Assembly (NCBI RefSeq): GCF_014194695.1
Contig: NZ_JACIAH010000013.1
Coordinates: 1 to 64,000, forward strand
Length of the DNA stretch: 64,000 bases
DNA from: Rhizobium sp. BK399
Lineage (GTDB): Bacteria; Pseudomonadota; Alphaproteobacteria; Rhizobiales; Rhizobiaceae
Direction: 5' to 3'
A program made the position numbers and the translations under genes. This document shows positions 46,689 through 57,009 of the stretch, in pieces; position 1 is the first letter of the stretch, and every line of letters begins with the position of its first letter. A model generated the notes under the pieces. That model was not told the DNA's origin. It did not search any database and worked only from the letters and a program-made list of their open reading frames with translations.

Positions 46689-48392
46689 ATGACCCTCAAC
46701 GGATGGCTTCAGATTCTGCTGTTCTGCGGAATCCTCATCGTGCTCGTCAAACCGCTCGGCGGTTACATGACGCGCGTCTTCAATGGCGAACGCACGTTTC
46801 TCTCACCGGTCCTCGTTCCAATAGAGCGGGGACTTTACGCGCTGGCCGGCACCAGCGAACGCGAAGAACAGCATTGGACGTCGTACGCCTTCGCCATGCT
46901 GATGTTCAACCTGCTCGGCACGCTCGTCCTCTATGCGCTGCTGCGCATGCAGGACGTCTTGCCGCTGAATCCAGCTGGAATGGCTGCCGTCGGCCCCGAA
47001 CTCTCTTTCAACACTGCAACAAGCTTCGTCGCCAATACCAACTGGCAGAACTACGGCGGCGAAAGCACGATGTCCTATCTCACGCAAATGGCGGGCCTGA
47101 CCGTGCAGAACTTCGTATCTGCGGCCACCGGCATGGCGATCGCCATCGGCCTGATCCGCGCATTTTCGCGCGCATCCGGCAAGGTAATCGGCAATTTCTG
47201 GGTCGACATGGTACGTAGCACACTCTACGTCCTCCTGCCGATCTGCATCGTGCTGACGCTGGTCTATGTCTATCTTGGCGTGCCGCAAACCCTCGGTCCC
47301 TATGTCGACGCGATGACCCTCGAGGGCGCCAAGCAGACGATCGCTCTCGGCCCTGTCGCCTCGCAGCTTGCCATCAAGATGCTCGGCACCAACGGCGGCG
47401 GCTTCTTCAACGTCAACTCGGCGCATCCGTTCGAGAACCCCGACAACATCTCGAACATGATCCAGATGGTATCGATCTTCGCAATCGGCGCCGCCTTCAC
47501 CAACGTCTTCGGCCGCATGGTCGGCAACCAGCGCCAGGGCTGGGCGATCCTCGCCACCATGGGCATCCTGTTCATCGCCGGCGTGGCTGTTACCTACTGG
47601 GCAGAAGCCGCCGGCAATCCGCTGATGCATGCCTTTGGCCTGCAAGGCGGCAACATGGAAGGCAAGGAAGTTCGCTTCGGCGTCGCCATATCCTCGCTCT
47701 TCGCGGTCATAACGACGGCTGCCTCATGCGGTGCGGTTAACGCGATGCACGGCAGCTTCACTGCGCTCGGCGGCTTGATCCCGCTCATCAACATGCAGCT
47801 TGGCGAAGTCATCGTCGGCGGCGTTGGGGCTGGCTTCTACGGCATCCTGCTCTTCATCATCATCGCGATCTTCGTGGCTGGCCTGATGGTCGGCCGTACG
47901 CCGGAATATCTTGGCAAGAAGATCGAAGCCAAGGAGATGAAGATGGCGGTGCTTGCCATCCTTTGCCTGCCGCTCGCCATGCTTGTCTTCACCGCGATAT
48001 CGAGCGTTTTGCCGTCGGCCGTTGCCTCGATCGGCACGGCAGGTCCGCACGGCTTCTCGGAGATTCTGTATGCCTATACCTCGGCCGCCGCCAACAACGG
48101 CTCGGCCTTCGGCGGGCTGACCGGCAACACACCTTGGTACAACATCACGCTCGGCCTCGGCATGCTGATGGGCCGCTTCCTTGTAATCGTCCCGGCGCTC
48201 GCAATCGCCGGCTCCCTGGTCGCCAAGAAGACCGTCCCCGCCTCGGCAGGCACGTTTCCGACAGATGGCTTGCTCTTCGTGGGCCTTCTGACCGGCACGA
48301 TCCTGATCGTCGGCGGCCTGACCTTCTTCCCGGCGCTGGCGCTTGGCCCGGTCGTCGAGCACCTGGTCATGATCGCCGGCCAGACCTTCTGA
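46689..48392 (+). CDS. kdpA: K+-transporting ATPase subunit A
   Basis: A 567-residue polytopic channel-like subunit. Selectivity-filter-type stretches typical of KdpA are visible: [54 protein letters not shown] and [14 protein letters not shown]. It selects and conducts K+ in the high-affinity KdpFABC pump used when K+ is scarce. No ideal ribosome site is seen before the ATG, so coupling to kdpF is possible. It is followed after 10 bases by a 51-codon gene. Confidence 0.98.
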   Translation: MTLNGWLQILLFCGILIVLVKPLGGYMTRVFNGERTFLSPVLVPIERGLYALAGTSEREEQHWTSYAFAMLMFNLLGTLVLYALLRMQDVLPLNPAGMAAVGPELSFNTATSFVANTNWQNYGGESTMSYLTQMAGLTVQNFVSAATGMAIAIGLIRAFSRASGKVIGNFWVDMVRSTLYVLLPICIVLTLVYVYLGVPQTLGPYVDAMTLEGAKQTIALGPVASQLAIKMLGTNGGGFFNVNSAHPFENPDNISNMIQMVSIFAIGAAFTNVFGRMVGNQRQGWAILATMGILFIAGVAVTYWAEAAGNPLMHAFGLQGGNMEGKEVRFGVAISSLFAVITTAASCGAVNAMHGSFTALGGLIPLINMQLGEVIVGGVGAGFYGILLFIIIAIFVAGLMVGRTPEYLGKKIEAKEMKMAVLAILCLPLAMLVFTAISSVLPSAVASIGTAGPHGFSEILYAYTSAAANNGSAFGGLTGNTPWYNITLGLGMLMGRFLVIVPALAIAGSLVAKKTVPASAGTFPTDGLLFVGLLTGTILIVGGLTFFPALALGPVVEHLVMIAGQTF

Positions 48393-48402
48393 GGTGGACG
48401 CA

Positions 48403-48558
48403 ATGATCCTTCGTCACAAGCTTCGCAAATCCTTCAACGCACGTCCCGGTTCGCCGGGACGTGACAGCCAGCGCATGACCCGCGCCTCCGACATCATTCT
48501 GGTGATGCTCGCCGGGCTCCTCGTCATCGTCGCGGTTTTTCGGATCCTACACGGCTGA
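48403..48558 (+). CDS. 51-residue membrane protein between kdpA and kdpB
   Basis: An open frame encoding a basic N-terminus (MILRHKLRKSFNARPGSPGR) and one hydrophobic helix (IILVMLAGLLVIVAVFRIL) ending HG. GAGGTGG lies 6-7 bases before the ATG and the gene fills the 208-base gap between kdpA and kdpB. Classical kdp operons have kdpA and kdpB adjacent. I do not know a named family; its place suggests an accessory subunit of the pump. Confidence 0.65.
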   Translation: MILRHKLRKSFNARPGSPGRDSQRMTRASDIILVMLAGLLVIVAVFRILHG

Positions 48559-48600
48559 TCGCCACAACGGTCGCCTTACTCTTTCAAGCTGGAGTCTCTT

Positions 48601-50688
48601 ATGAGCCAGGCAAAATCAGCGAGCATCATGGATTCTCGCATTCTCATTCCGGCCGTGGGCGCCGCCTTCAAGAAGCTGAACCCACGCACCCTTGCCAAAA
48701 ATCCCGTGATGTTCGTCGTGGCGACGGTTTCGGCGCTAACGACGATCCTGTTCGTCCGCGATCTCGTCAGCGGCGGCGGAAATCTCGGCTTCTCGTTCCA
48801 GATCAACCTCTGGCTCTGGTTCACCGTGCTTTTTGCCAACTTCGCCGAAGCCGTCGCCGAGGGCCGCGGTAAGGCACAGGCGGACTCTCTGCGCAAGGCC
48901 CGCACCGAAACCCAGGCAAAGCTCCTGACGGCCAATAACGGCACCGGCTATCGCCTGGTCCCGGGCACGAGCCTGAAGGTGGGCGACCTCGTCCTCGTCG
49001 AGGCTGGCGATATCATTCCCTCTGATGGCGAAGTCATCGAGGGTGTCGCATCCGTCAACGAAGCTGCCATCACCGGCGAATCGGCTCCGGTCATTCGCGA
49101 GTCCGGCGGCGACCGTTCGGCCGTTACCGGTGGCACACAGGTGTTGTCGGATTGGATTCGTGTCCGTATCAGCGCTGCGGCGGGCCATACCTTCCTCGAT
49201 CGCATGATTTCGCTCGTCGAAGGCGCGGAACGTCAGAAAACCCCCAATGAGATCGCGCTCAACATTTTGCTCGCGGGCATGACGCTGATCTTCGTTCTGG
49301 CCACCGCCACGATCCCGAGCTTTGCAAGCTACGCTGGCGGCTCTATTCCGATCATCATCCTCGTCGCTCTCTTCGTGACCCTGATCCCGACCACAATCGG
49401 CGCCCTTCTCTCGGCGATCGGCATTGCCGGCATGGACCGTCTCGTGCGCTTCAACGTACTTGCCATGTCCGGCCGTGCCGTCGAAGCAGCCGGTGACGTC
49501 GACACACTGCTGCTTGACAAGACCGGAACGATCACTCTCGGCAACCGCCAGGCGACAACATTCCGCCCGGTCCGCGGCGTCACCGAACAGGACCTCGCCG
49601 ATGCGGCGCAGCTTGCTTCGCTGGCCGACGAAACACCGGAAGGCCGCTCGATCGTCGTGCTCGCCAAGGAAAAGTACGGTATCCGCGGTCGCGATATGAC
49701 GAGCCTGAAGGCGACCTTCGTGCCCTTTACTGCCCAGACGCGCATGAGCGGCGTCGATGTCGAGGGCTCGTCCATCCGCAAAGGCGCGGTGGATGCCGTG
49801 CTTGCCTACGTGGGCGCCGCACCAGCGCCGGTTTCCGGCAATGCGGCCGTCGCCATTCGCAGCAACCCCGAGGTCGTGCGGGAACTGCAGGCAATCGCCG
49901 ATGAGATCGCCAAGCAAGGCGGCACCCCGCTGGCTGTTGCTCGCGACGGACGCCTTCTCGGCATCGTCCAGCTGAAGGACATCGTCAAGGGCGGGATTCG
50001 CGAGCGCTTCACCGAATTGCGGCGGATGGGCATCCGCACGGTGATGATCACCGGTGACAATCCCATGACTGCTGCCGCTATTGCCGCGGAGGCAGGCGTC
50101 GACGACTTCCTTGCCCAAGCCACGCCTGAGAACAAGCTGTCGCTGATCCGCGAGGAGCAGGCCAAGGGCAAGCTGGTCGCAATGTGCGGCGATGGCACGA
50201 ACGATGCCCCTGCCCTTGCCCAGGCCGACGTCGGCGTTGCCATGAACACCGGCACGGTCGCGGCCCGCGAAGCCGGCAACATGGTCGACCTCGACAGCGA
50301 TCCGACCAAGCTCATCGAAATCGTCGAAATCGGCAAACAGCTGCTGATGACGCGCGGTGCGCTGACGACCTTCTCCATCGCCAACGACATCGCCAAGTAC
50401 TTCGCAATCATTCCGGCGATGTTCCTGGCCTTCTACCCGCAGCTTGGTGTGCTGAACATCATGGGCCTCGCCACGCCGCAAAGCGCCATCCTGTCGGCGA
50501 TCATCTTCAACGCGCTGATCATCGTCGCGCTGATCCCGCTCTCGCTCAAAGGCGTGAAATATCGCGCGATCGGCGCCGGCGCGCTGTTGTCCCGCAACCT
50601 GCTTATCTACGGTGTCGGCGGCATCATCGTCCCCTTCATCGGCATCAAGGCGATCGACATGGTCATTACGGCCATCGGTCTCGCCTAA
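48601..50688 (+). CDS. kdpB: K+-transporting ATPase subunit B (P-type ATPase)
   Basis: A 695-residue P-type ATPase. The phosphorylated Asp is D306 in [11 protein letters not shown]; the actuator motif is ITGESAPV, the nucleotide domain has KGAVDAV, and the hinge is [20 protein letters not shown] and [20 protein letters not shown]. It hydrolyses ATP to drive K+ through KdpA. A strong ribosome site is less obvious, but the ATG matches the family start. Confidence 0.98.
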   Translation: MSQAKSASIMDSRILIPAVGAAFKKLNPRTLAKNPVMFVVATVSALTTILFVRDLVSGGGNLGFSFQINLWLWFTVLFANFAEAVAEGRGKAQADSLRKARTETQAKLLTANNGTGYRLVPGTSLKVGDLVLVEAGDIIPSDGEVIEGVASVNEAAITGESAPVIRESGGDRSAVTGGTQVLSDWIRVRISAAAGHTFLDRMISLVEGAERQKTPNEIALNILLAGMTLIFVLATATIPSFASYAGGSIPIIILVALFVTLIPTTIGALLSAIGIAGMDRLVRFNVLAMSGRAVEAAGDVDTLLLDKTGTITLGNRQATTFRPVRGVTEQDLADAAQLASLADETPEGRSIVVLAKEKYGIRGRDMTSLKATFVPFTAQTRMSGVDVEGSSIRKGAVDAVLAYVGAAPAPVSGNAAVAIRSNPEVVRELQAIADEIAKQGGTPLAVARDGRLLGIVQLKDIVKGGIRERFTELRRMGIRTVMITGDNPMTAAAIAAEAGVDDFLAQATPENKLSLIREEQAKGKLVAMCGDGTNDAPALAQADVGVAMNTGTVAAREAGNMVDLDSDPTKLIEIVEIGKQLLMTRGALTTFSIANDIAKYFAIIPAMFLAFYPQLGVLNIMGLATPQSAILSAIIFNALIIVALIPLSLKGVKYRAIGAGALLSRNLLIYGVGGIIVPFIGIKAIDMVITAIGLA

Positions 50689-50700
50689 GGAGTTGACATC

Positions 50701-51270
50701 ATGTTGAAAGAACTTCGTCCGGCAATCGTCATGATCATTGCCACCACAGCAATCACTGGCCTGCTTTACCCGCTCGCCATGACCGGCGCCGCGCAGGCAC
50801 TCTTCCCGGCGCAAGCAAATGGCAGCCTGATCGAAAAGGACGGCAAGGTGATCGGATCAACACTGATCGGCCAGGCGTTCACCAGCGACAAATATTTCCA
50901 CGGCCGTCCCTCGGCCGCAGGCGATGGATACAACGCCGCCGCGTCTTCGGGCTCGAACCTTGGCCCGACGAGCCAGAAGCTGCTTGATCGCGTAAAGACT
51001 GACTACGAGGCGGCAAAAGCGACCAACCCGAATGCGGAGGTTCCGATCGATCTCGTGACCGCCTCCGGCAGCGGCCTCGATCCGCACATCTCGCCGGAAG
51101 CCGCCTACTTCCAGATACCACGCGTCGCCAAGGCACGTGGGATCGATGAGAGCAAGCTCAAGACGATTGTCGATGCCGCCGTCGAGCACCCTGAACTAGG
51201 GATTCTCGGCGAAGCGACCGTCAATGTGCTGGCATTGAACCAGTCCCTTGATGCTTCTATGTCTGAGTAA
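50701..51270 (+). CDS. kdpC: K+-transporting ATPase subunit C
   Basis: A 189-residue protein with one N-terminal membrane helix ([24 protein letters not shown]) and a periplasmic domain containing [26 protein letters not shown] and [21 protein letters not shown], the KdpC hallmarks. It helps the complex bind ATP and K+. AAGGAG precedes the ATG, 12 bases after kdpB. Confidence 0.98.
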   Translation: MLKELRPAIVMIIATTAITGLLYPLAMTGAAQALFPAQANGSLIEKDGKVIGSTLIGQAFTSDKYFHGRPSAAGDGYNAAASSGSNLGPTSQKLLDRVKTDYEAAKATNPNAEVPIDLVTASGSGLDPHISPEAAYFQIPRVAKARGIDESKLKTIVDAAVEHPELGILGEATVNVLALNQSLDASMSE

Positions 51271-51276
51271 GGTCAA

Positions 51277-51308
51277 AAGCCCCGGGCGCCTATGTGCACC
51301 CGGGGCTT
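51277..51308 (+). terminator. GC-rich hairpin between kdpC and kdpD
   Basis: A 10-base stem AAGCCCCGGG/CCCGGGGCTT with a 12-base loop. No T run follows. It lies just before the kdpD ribosome site and could lower kdpDE expression relative to kdpFABC or protect the upstream mRNA. Confidence 0.5.
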
Positions 51309-51332
51309 GCTCGTCAAGGAAAGATAAAACGC

Positions 51333-54041
51333 ATGCCGGAAGACAACCGCGACACGGTTGGAAGGCCCTCGCCCGATGCGCTGCTCGAGAAAGCGCGTCA
51401 GGAGACCCGCGGCCGACTGAAGATCTTCCTCGGCGCCGCGCCCGGCGTAGGCAAGACTTATGAGATGCTGGAATCGGGCCGCGCCAAGATGTCCGATGGC
51501 GTCGACGTGGTCATCGGCATCGTCGAGACTCACGGACGCAAGGAAACGCAGGCGCTCGTCAACGGCTTCGAAGTCATTCCCCGCGTCAAGATTGACTACA
51601 AGGGGCGTCCTCTCGAGGAAATGGATATCGATGCTATTCTTGCGCGCAGACCCTCTCTTGTTCTGGTCGACGAACTCGCCCATACCAACGCCGAAGGCAG
51701 TCGGCATCCGAAACGCTATCTCGACGTCAAGGAGCTGCTCGATCGCGGCATCGACGTCTATACGACGCTGAACATCCAACACGTTGAAAGCCTGAATGAC
51801 GTCGTCTCGCAGATCACGCGCATCCGCGTACGCGAGACAGTGCCAGACTCTGTCATCGATATGGCCGATGACGTCGAGATCATCGATCTCACGCCGGAAG
51901 ACCTGATCAAGCGGCTGCACGACGGCAAGGTCTATGTCCCAAAGACCGCCGAAAAAGCCCTCACGAATTATTTCACCGCCGGAAACCTCACCGCGCTCCG
52001 CGAACTCGCGTTGCGCAAAACCGCACAGCGCGTGGACGACCAGCTTCTGACCCACATGCAGGCACACGCCATCGCTGGCCCTTGGGCCGCCGGCGAAAGG
52101 GTGCTTGTATCCATCGATCAGCATGCGCGCTCAGCTTCGCTGGTACGCTACGCGTCCCGAATGGCCTCCCGGCTGCGCGCACCGTGGGCGGCCGTCTATA
52201 TCGAGACCAATCAATCGATCAGCCTGACCGAGGCCGACCGCGACACGATTGCGGCAACGCTGCGCCTAGCCGAACAGCTCGGCGGCGAGGCCCTCACCAT
52301 TCCCGGTCGCGAGGTGTCGGAAGAGCTGGTCCGTCACGCCGCCGCCAACAATGTGACTCACATCGTCATCGGCGCTCCAAGCAAGCCGACCTGGCGGGAC
52401 TGGCTTCACCGCTCCATTGCCGACGATCTGATCCGAACATCGGGCAACATCAGCGTCCACGTCATTTCCGGCAGCGAGAAGGATGGAACGTCTGCACGCG
52501 GTGTGAAAGCCGCTCCGTCGTCCCCTGCCTTCAATATCCAGCCATACGTCTCCGCCACAGCCTATGTGGCGATCGCGCTCATCGCAGGCGTTGTGCTTGA
52601 TCAGGTTCTTGACGTCCGCAACCTTGCCCTCGTGTTCCTGATGGCAGTCCTCACCGCGGCCGTCATTCACGGGCTACGTCCGGCGCTCTACACCTGCGTC
52701 CTCAGCGCGCTATCCTTCAATTTCTTCTTCCTGCCGCCCCGTTATACGCTGACGATCAATGATCCGGAAAGCGTGCTGGCGTTGTTCTTCTTCCTGGGCG
52801 TTGCCGTTATCGCGAGCAATCTGACGGCAACGGTTCAACGCCAGGCCGCGGCTGCCCGACAGCGCGCCAGAACGACGGAAGACCTCTACCTCTTCTCGAA
52901 GAAGCTGGCCGGCACCGGCACACTGGACGACGTTCTCTGGGCCACGGCATTCCAGCTCGCCTCGATGCTCAAGGTCCGAGTCGTTCTGCTGCTGCCGGAA
53001 GGAGGCACCATTGCCGTCAAAGCCGGCTACCCGCCGGACGACACCCTCGATGAGGCAGATATTGCCGCCGCCCGGTGGGCGTGGGAGCACAACCACGCCG
53101 CCGGCCGCGGTGCAGACACTCTGCCCGGTGCCAAGCGTCTCTACGTGCCGCTGCGAACCGGACGCGCGGCCGTCGGCGTGATCGGCCTGGACAATGACCG
53201 GCGAGACGGGCCGTTGCTGACACCTGAGCAACAGCGTCTTCTCGACGCGCTGGCGGACCAGGCCGCTCTTGCGATTGAACGCATTCAACTCGTGGCAGAC
53301 GTTGATCGCGCAAAACTCGCCGCCGAAGCCGATCGCTTGCGCTCGGCCCTCCTGACGTCGATCTCACACGACCTGAAGACACCGCTGGCCGCGATCCTTG
53401 GCGCGGCAGGCACGTTGCGTGATTATCTCGATTCCATGCCTCCGGAAGATCGTGTCGATCTTCTGTCGACCGTCATCGATGAATCGGAACGGCTGAACCG
53501 CTTTATCGCCAACCTCCTCGACATGACGAAAATCGAATCCGGCGCAATGGAACCGAACTACGCGCTGCACTATCCCGGCGACATTGCCGGAAGCGCCCTG
53601 CGCCGTGCCGAGAAAATTCTCGCACACCACCAGACGGCGATAAGAATACCCGCCGACCTGCCTATGGTCCGCGTTGATCCCGTGCTGTTCGAGCAGGTAC
53701 TTTTCAACCTGTTCGACAATGCTGCCAAATATGCCCCGGAAGGGTCATCGATCCGCATTGAAGCCTGGGCCGACGCATACAGTGTCATGATTCAGGTCTT
53801 GGACGAGGGGCCGGGTATTCCGCCGGCAGACGTGGATCGGGTCTTCGATACTTTCTATCGCGTGCGCAAAGGCGACCAGGTTCGCGCCGGAACCGGCCTC
53901 GGCTTGTCCATCTGTCGAGGTTTTGTCGAGGCCATGGGCGGCACGATAACGGCCGGAAACCGGAACGATCGCTCTGGCGCCGTCTTCACAATCCGTCTTC
54001 CGAGACCAACTGAAATTCCGAAATTGGATGAGCTCAAATGA
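51333..54041 (+). CDS. kdpD: Sensor histidine kinase KdpD
   Basis: A 902-residue sensor. In order: the N-terminal KdpD domain with Walker A GAAPGVGKT (34-42), a universal-stress-like domain (about 250-370), four membrane helices (about 400-500), a GAF-like region, and the kinase core with phosphorylated His679 in SISHDLKTPLAAILG plus ATPase boxes DNAAKYAPEGS and GTGLGLSICRGFVEAMGG. It senses low K+ or ionic stress and phosphorylates KdpE. ATG 51333 follows AAGGAAAG. It overlaps kdpE by 4 bases. Confidence 0.97.
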   Translation: MPEDNRDTVGRPSPDALLEKARQETRGRLKIFLGAAPGVGKTYEMLESGRAKMSDGVDVVIGIVETHGRKETQALVNGFEVIPRVKIDYKGRPLEEMDIDAILARRPSLVLVDELAHTNAEGSRHPKRYLDVKELLDRGIDVYTTLNIQHVESLNDVVSQITRIRVRETVPDSVIDMADDVEIIDLTPEDLIKRLHDGKVYVPKTAEKALTNYFTAGNLTALRELALRKTAQRVDDQLLTHMQAHAIAGPWAAGERVLVSIDQHARSASLVRYASRMASRLRAPWAAVYIETNQSISLTEADRDTIAATLRLAEQLGGEALTIPGREVSEELVRHAAANNVTHIVIGAPSKPTWRDWLHRSIADDLIRTSGNISVHVISGSEKDGTSARGVKAAPSSPAFNIQPYVSATAYVAIALIAGVVLDQVLDVRNLALVFLMAVLTAAVIHGLRPALYTCVLSALSFNFFFLPPRYTLTINDPESVLALFFFLGVAVIASNLTATVQRQAAAARQRARTTEDLYLFSKKLAGTGTLDDVLWATAFQLASMLKVRVVLLLPEGGTIAVKAGYPPDDTLDEADIAAARWAWEHNHAAGRGADTLPGAKRLYVPLRTGRAAVGVIGLDNDRRDGPLLTPEQQRLLDALADQAALAIERIQLVADVDRAKLAAEADRLRSALLTSISHDLKTPLAAILGAAGTLRDYLDSMPPEDRVDLLSTVIDESERLNRFIANLLDMTKIESGAMEPNYALHYPGDIAGSALRRAEKILAHHQTAIRIPADLPMVRVDPVLFEQVLFNLFDNAAKYAPEGSSIRIEAWADAYSVMIQVLDEGPGIPPADVDRVFDTFYRVRKGDQVRAGTGLGLSICRGFVEAMGGTITAGNRNDRSGAVFTIRLPRPTEIPKLDELK

Positions 54042-54742
54042 CCGGTTCAGCCGTAAAAATTCTCGTCGTCGACGACGAACCCCCGATCCGCAAGCTGCTT
54101 CGCGTCGGTTTAACCGCACAGGGTTACGAAGTGAACGAGGCGCCGAACGGCGCGACGGCCCTGCAATCGGCAAAAGACGATCCGCCGGATCTGATTGTGC
54201 TCGACCTTGGTCTGCCAGACAAATCGGGCCACGAACTATTGCAGGAATGGCGAGACGCGGGCCTCACCCTGCCAATCGTCATCCTTTCCAGCCGCACAGA
54301 TGAAACCGGCATCGTCAATGCCCTCGAAGCGGGTGCAGATGATTATCTGACGAAGCCGTTTGGCATGAACGAACTCGGCGCCCGGCTACGCGTCGCCTTG
54401 CGCCACCGTCTACAACAGCAGGGTGAGCGGGCGATCTTCCAGGCCGGCGGCCTGTCCATCGATCTCGTCAAGCGCATCGTCAAGATCGACGGCCGGGAAA
54501 TCAAACTCTCGCCGAAGGAATACGACATCCTGAGGGTCCTTGCCCAGCATGCCGGAAAGGTCCTGACGCACCAGTTCCTGCTGAAGCAGATCTGGGGGCC
54601 CGCCGCCGATGTCCAGTATCTGCGCGTCTACGTTCGCCAGCTGCGCCAGAAGATCGAACAGAGCCCTGATCAGCCACAATACATCACGACGGAAACCGGT
54701 GTCGGATACAGGTTGAAAGAAGCCGATCCGCCGCCGGCCTAA
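54038..54742 (+). CDS. kdpE: Response regulator KdpE
   Basis: A 234-residue OmpR/PhoB-type regulator. The receiver domain has D12/D13, phosphoacceptor D56 in IVLDLGLPD, the Ser of ILSSRTDE and K in DYLTKPFG. The C-terminal winged helix ends with VQYLRVYVRQLRQKIE and the ETGVGYRL signature. It activates kdpFABC; a T-rich direct repeat upstream of the operon may be its site. Confidence 0.97.
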   Translation: MTGSAVKILVVDDEPPIRKLLRVGLTAQGYEVNEAPNGATALQSAKDDPPDLIVLDLGLPDKSGHELLQEWRDAGLTLPIVILSSRTDETGIVNALEAGADDYLTKPFGMNELGARLRVALRHRLQQQGERAIFQAGGLSIDLVKRIVKIDGREIKLSPKEYDILRVLAQHAGKVLTHQFLLKQIWGPAADVQYLRVYVRQLRQKIEQSPDQPQYITTETGVGYRLKEADPPPA

Positions 54743-54748
54743 GTCGGT

Positions 54749-55531
54749 TCATCGGTACGCGCGCTCAGACCACGCTCGCATACCGAGCCCCACCATCACT
54801 TCGTAGGCGATGCGGCGGCGCATCGGATTGTGCAGTCGGATTGCCGTAGAACCCAGAAACTCGGTTTCAATGTGATCGAACGTCTTTAGCTCGGGCGAAG
54901 TCTTGATCGTCTGCGCGTAAAATTCATGGAACGGCCGACGGCAAACGTAAGTCTTGTATTTCGTCAGGCAGAAGACGGAATAGCGACCGGCCTCTTCACG
55001 CAGGAAGTCGGTCACGCCAGCAGTAACCTCGGGCCAGGCCGGATTGAACGTGTCGTCGAAAACGATGATGCCATGCTCGGCAAGCGACGCGGCGGCCAGG
55101 CGGCTATCAGCCTCGACATGGGGCAGCATGTGGCCACCATCGATGCTGAAGAAGCGAATCAGGCCGGCCCGCTCGATCACGTCCGCAGGCCGAAGCAGCG
55201 TGCTATCGCTCTTGATGACACGCTCTTCATCTACGGAAAGCCCGAGTTGGCGGCCACCCGCCGCAAAACGTTCATACTGCGTAAGACTATGATCCGGTTT
55301 GACGATGTCGAACGGATCGATAGCCACGATCTTCTCTCTGTCTCCGCAGATCTTTCGCAGGAGGAAGTAGGATCGGCCGTAGTAAACACCTATCTCGGCC
55401 AAGCCGCCTTGCAGGGAAGCTGATTGCTGGGAGCGCAAAATAGCAAGAAAGACCAGCGCGTCCGGCGGATCAATGTATCCTTCAATCGCTTGAAGATCAT
55501 GGAATATGAATTTTCTGACCGATGAATTCAT
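54749..55531 (-). CDS. Class I SAM-dependent methyltransferase-like protein
   Basis: A 260-residue protein with a Rossmann-type methyltransferase pattern: GLAEIGVYYGRSYFLLRKI (motif I), EKIVAIDPFD (motif II), FFSIDGGHMLPHVEADSRLAA and HGIIVFDDTFNPAWPEVTAGV. This arrangement resembles the Methyltransf_24/TylF or cephalosporin-hydroxylase-like group, whose members often act on sugars or in polysaccharide and secondary metabolism. The substrate is unknown. It converges with kdpE with 6 bases between stops. Confidence 0.7.
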   Translation of the reverse strand: MNSSVRKFIFHDLQAIEGYIDPPDALVFLAILRSQQSASLQGGLAEIGVYYGRSYFLLRKICGDREKIVAIDPFDIVKPDHSLTQYERFAAGGRQLGLSVDEERVIKSDSTLLRPADVIERAGLIRFFSIDGGHMLPHVEADSRLAAASLAEHGIIVFDDTFNPAWPEVTAGVTDFLREEAGRYSVFCLTKYKTYVCRRPFHEFYAQTIKTSPELKTFDHIETEFLGSTAIRLHNPMRRRIAYEVMVGLGMRAWSERAYR

Positions 55532-55876
55532 GGCACCGCGCCTTCCGATGCATCAACAGCCCCCCCGAGAGAGACAATGTTTCGCAGAAGAAAGGAACAT
55601 AAGTCAATTCTATTTAAGCTGGAGCGGCATATGTCTTTAGAGATGCATCAGGTTGCTTAAGCATCTGAAGTTTTGATGCAGAGAACTATTGAGAAATCCG
55701 CGCCGCCACTAAGCCGGCGGACAGTCAATCCGGCCGAAAAGCTTCGATCAATCAATTTGCTAATGCCATCGCTGACAAAATGATGCCCTCGCCGCTCGCC
55801 GGTCGTTTCTTTCTTTTTCTTGCCATCGACCTGTCCTAAGTCTCCTCTCCATCGAAACGAGAATTAAAGGTGGTGC
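55532..55876. other. Intergenic region between methyltransferase gene and galE
   Basis: 345 bases, more AT-rich than its surroundings around 55590-55700. It must hold divergent promoters; I see no gene with convincing coding features and no strong repeat. Confidence 0.5.
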
Positions 55877-56860
55877 ATGGCAGGTGAAACGGTTCTGGTC
55901 GTGGGCGGCGCTGGGTATATTGGCTCGCACACGTGTCTCGATCTTGCGAACAAGGGCTTCAAACCGGTCGTTTTCGACAATTTCTCCAACGGTCATCGCG
56001 AATTTGTGAAATGGGGACCCGCAGAGGAAGGGGACATCCGGGATCGAGCCCGTCTCGACGAGGTCCTTGCCAAGCACAAACCAGCAGCCATCCTGCACTT
56101 TGCCGCCCTTATCGAGGTCGGTGAATCGGTCAAGGATCCGGTAGCCTTTTACGAAAACAACGTCATCGGCACATTGACCCTTTTGGCAGCCGCCCAGGCT
56201 GCTGGCGTGAAAGCGTTCGTGTTCTCGTCAACCTGCGCAACCTATGGCCTGCCGCAGAGTGTACCGCTGGACGAGACGCATCGCCAGGTGCCGATCAATC
56301 CCTACGGCCGCACGAAATACATCGTCGAGCAGGCGCTTGCCGACTATGACAAGTACACGGGCTTTCGATCGGTCGTGCTTCGCTACTTCAATGCAGCCGG
56401 CGCCGATTTCGAGGGTCGGATCGGCGAGTGGCACCAGCCTGAAACCCACGCCATACCGCTGGCGATCGACGCCGCACTGGGTCGCCGTGAAGGCTTCAAG
56501 GTCTTCGGCACCGATTACGAGACGCGTGACGGCACCTGCGTCCGCGACTACATCCACGTCCTCGATCTCGCCGACGCCCACGTTCGTGCCGTGGAACATC
56601 TGCTTCGGGGCGGGGAGTCGGTTGCCCTCAATCTCGGCACCGGCACGGGAACGACTGTTAAGGAGCTTCTTGGCACAATCGAGCGCGTCTCGGAGCGGCC
56701 GTTTCCGGTGGAATATGTCGGTCGTCGTGAAGGCGACTCGCACACGCTCGTTGCCAACAATGACAAGGCGCGGGAAATTCTCGGCTGGGCGCCGCAGTAC
56801 GATCTATCTCAGATCATTCGGTCGGCGTGGAACTGGCACGCGAAATCAAATCAGCACTGA
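55877..56860 (+). CDS. galE: UDP-glucose 4-epimerase
   Basis: A 327-residue extended short-chain dehydrogenase. The NAD motif is GGAGYIGS (10-17), the catalytic Ser/Thr region is FSSTCATYG and the Tyr-Lys pair YGRTKYIVEQ; LRYFNAAGAD and GTRDGTCVRDYIHVLDLADAH-like TRDGTCVRDYIHV follow. It interconverts UDP-glucose and UDP-galactose. In rhizobia this enzyme (often called ExoB) supplies galactose for succinoglycan and LPS. It is monocistronic here. Confidence 0.95.
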   Translation: MAGETVLVVGGAGYIGSHTCLDLANKGFKPVVFDNFSNGHREFVKWGPAEEGDIRDRARLDEVLAKHKPAAILHFAALIEVGESVKDPVAFYENNVIGTLTLLAAAQAAGVKAFVFSSTCATYGLPQSVPLDETHRQVPINPYGRTKYIVEQALADYDKYTGFRSVVLRYFNAAGADFEGRIGEWHQPETHAIPLAIDAALGRREGFKVFGTDYETRDGTCVRDYIHVLDLADAHVRAVEHLLRGGESVALNLGTGTGTTVKELLGTIERVSERPFPVEYVGRREGDSHTLVANNDKAREILGWAPQYDLSQIIRSAWNWHAKSNQH

Positions 56861-56888
56861 AATGCATCCATGATCGGTCGAAGACGTT

Positions 56889-56927
56889 ACGTCAATCACC
56901 GCGCTCAGTCGGCGCGATGATTGACGT
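56889..56927. repeat. Long hairpin downstream of galE
   Basis: A perfect 10-base inverted repeat ACGTCAATCA (56889-56898) / TGATTGACGT (56918-56927) with an inner CGCGC/GCGCG stem. No T run follows, so it is not a classic terminator. It lies between convergent galE and the DUF1993 gene. Confidence 0.6.
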
Positions 56928-57009
56928 GCGTGGCCGCTCCTGATGCACGGCAACGCTGAAGGCAAGGCCTAGTCGGCACGAAACGAGTTAGGCGCGATGG
57001 CCCTCCGAC

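Noticed and set aside
48736-50814. Very long open frame (about 690 codons) antisense to kdpB and the kdpB-kdpC junction
   Set aside because: It mirrors kdpB exactly and is rich in Arg, Asp, His and Gly, as expected from the complement of GC-rich codons. There is no recognisable domain.
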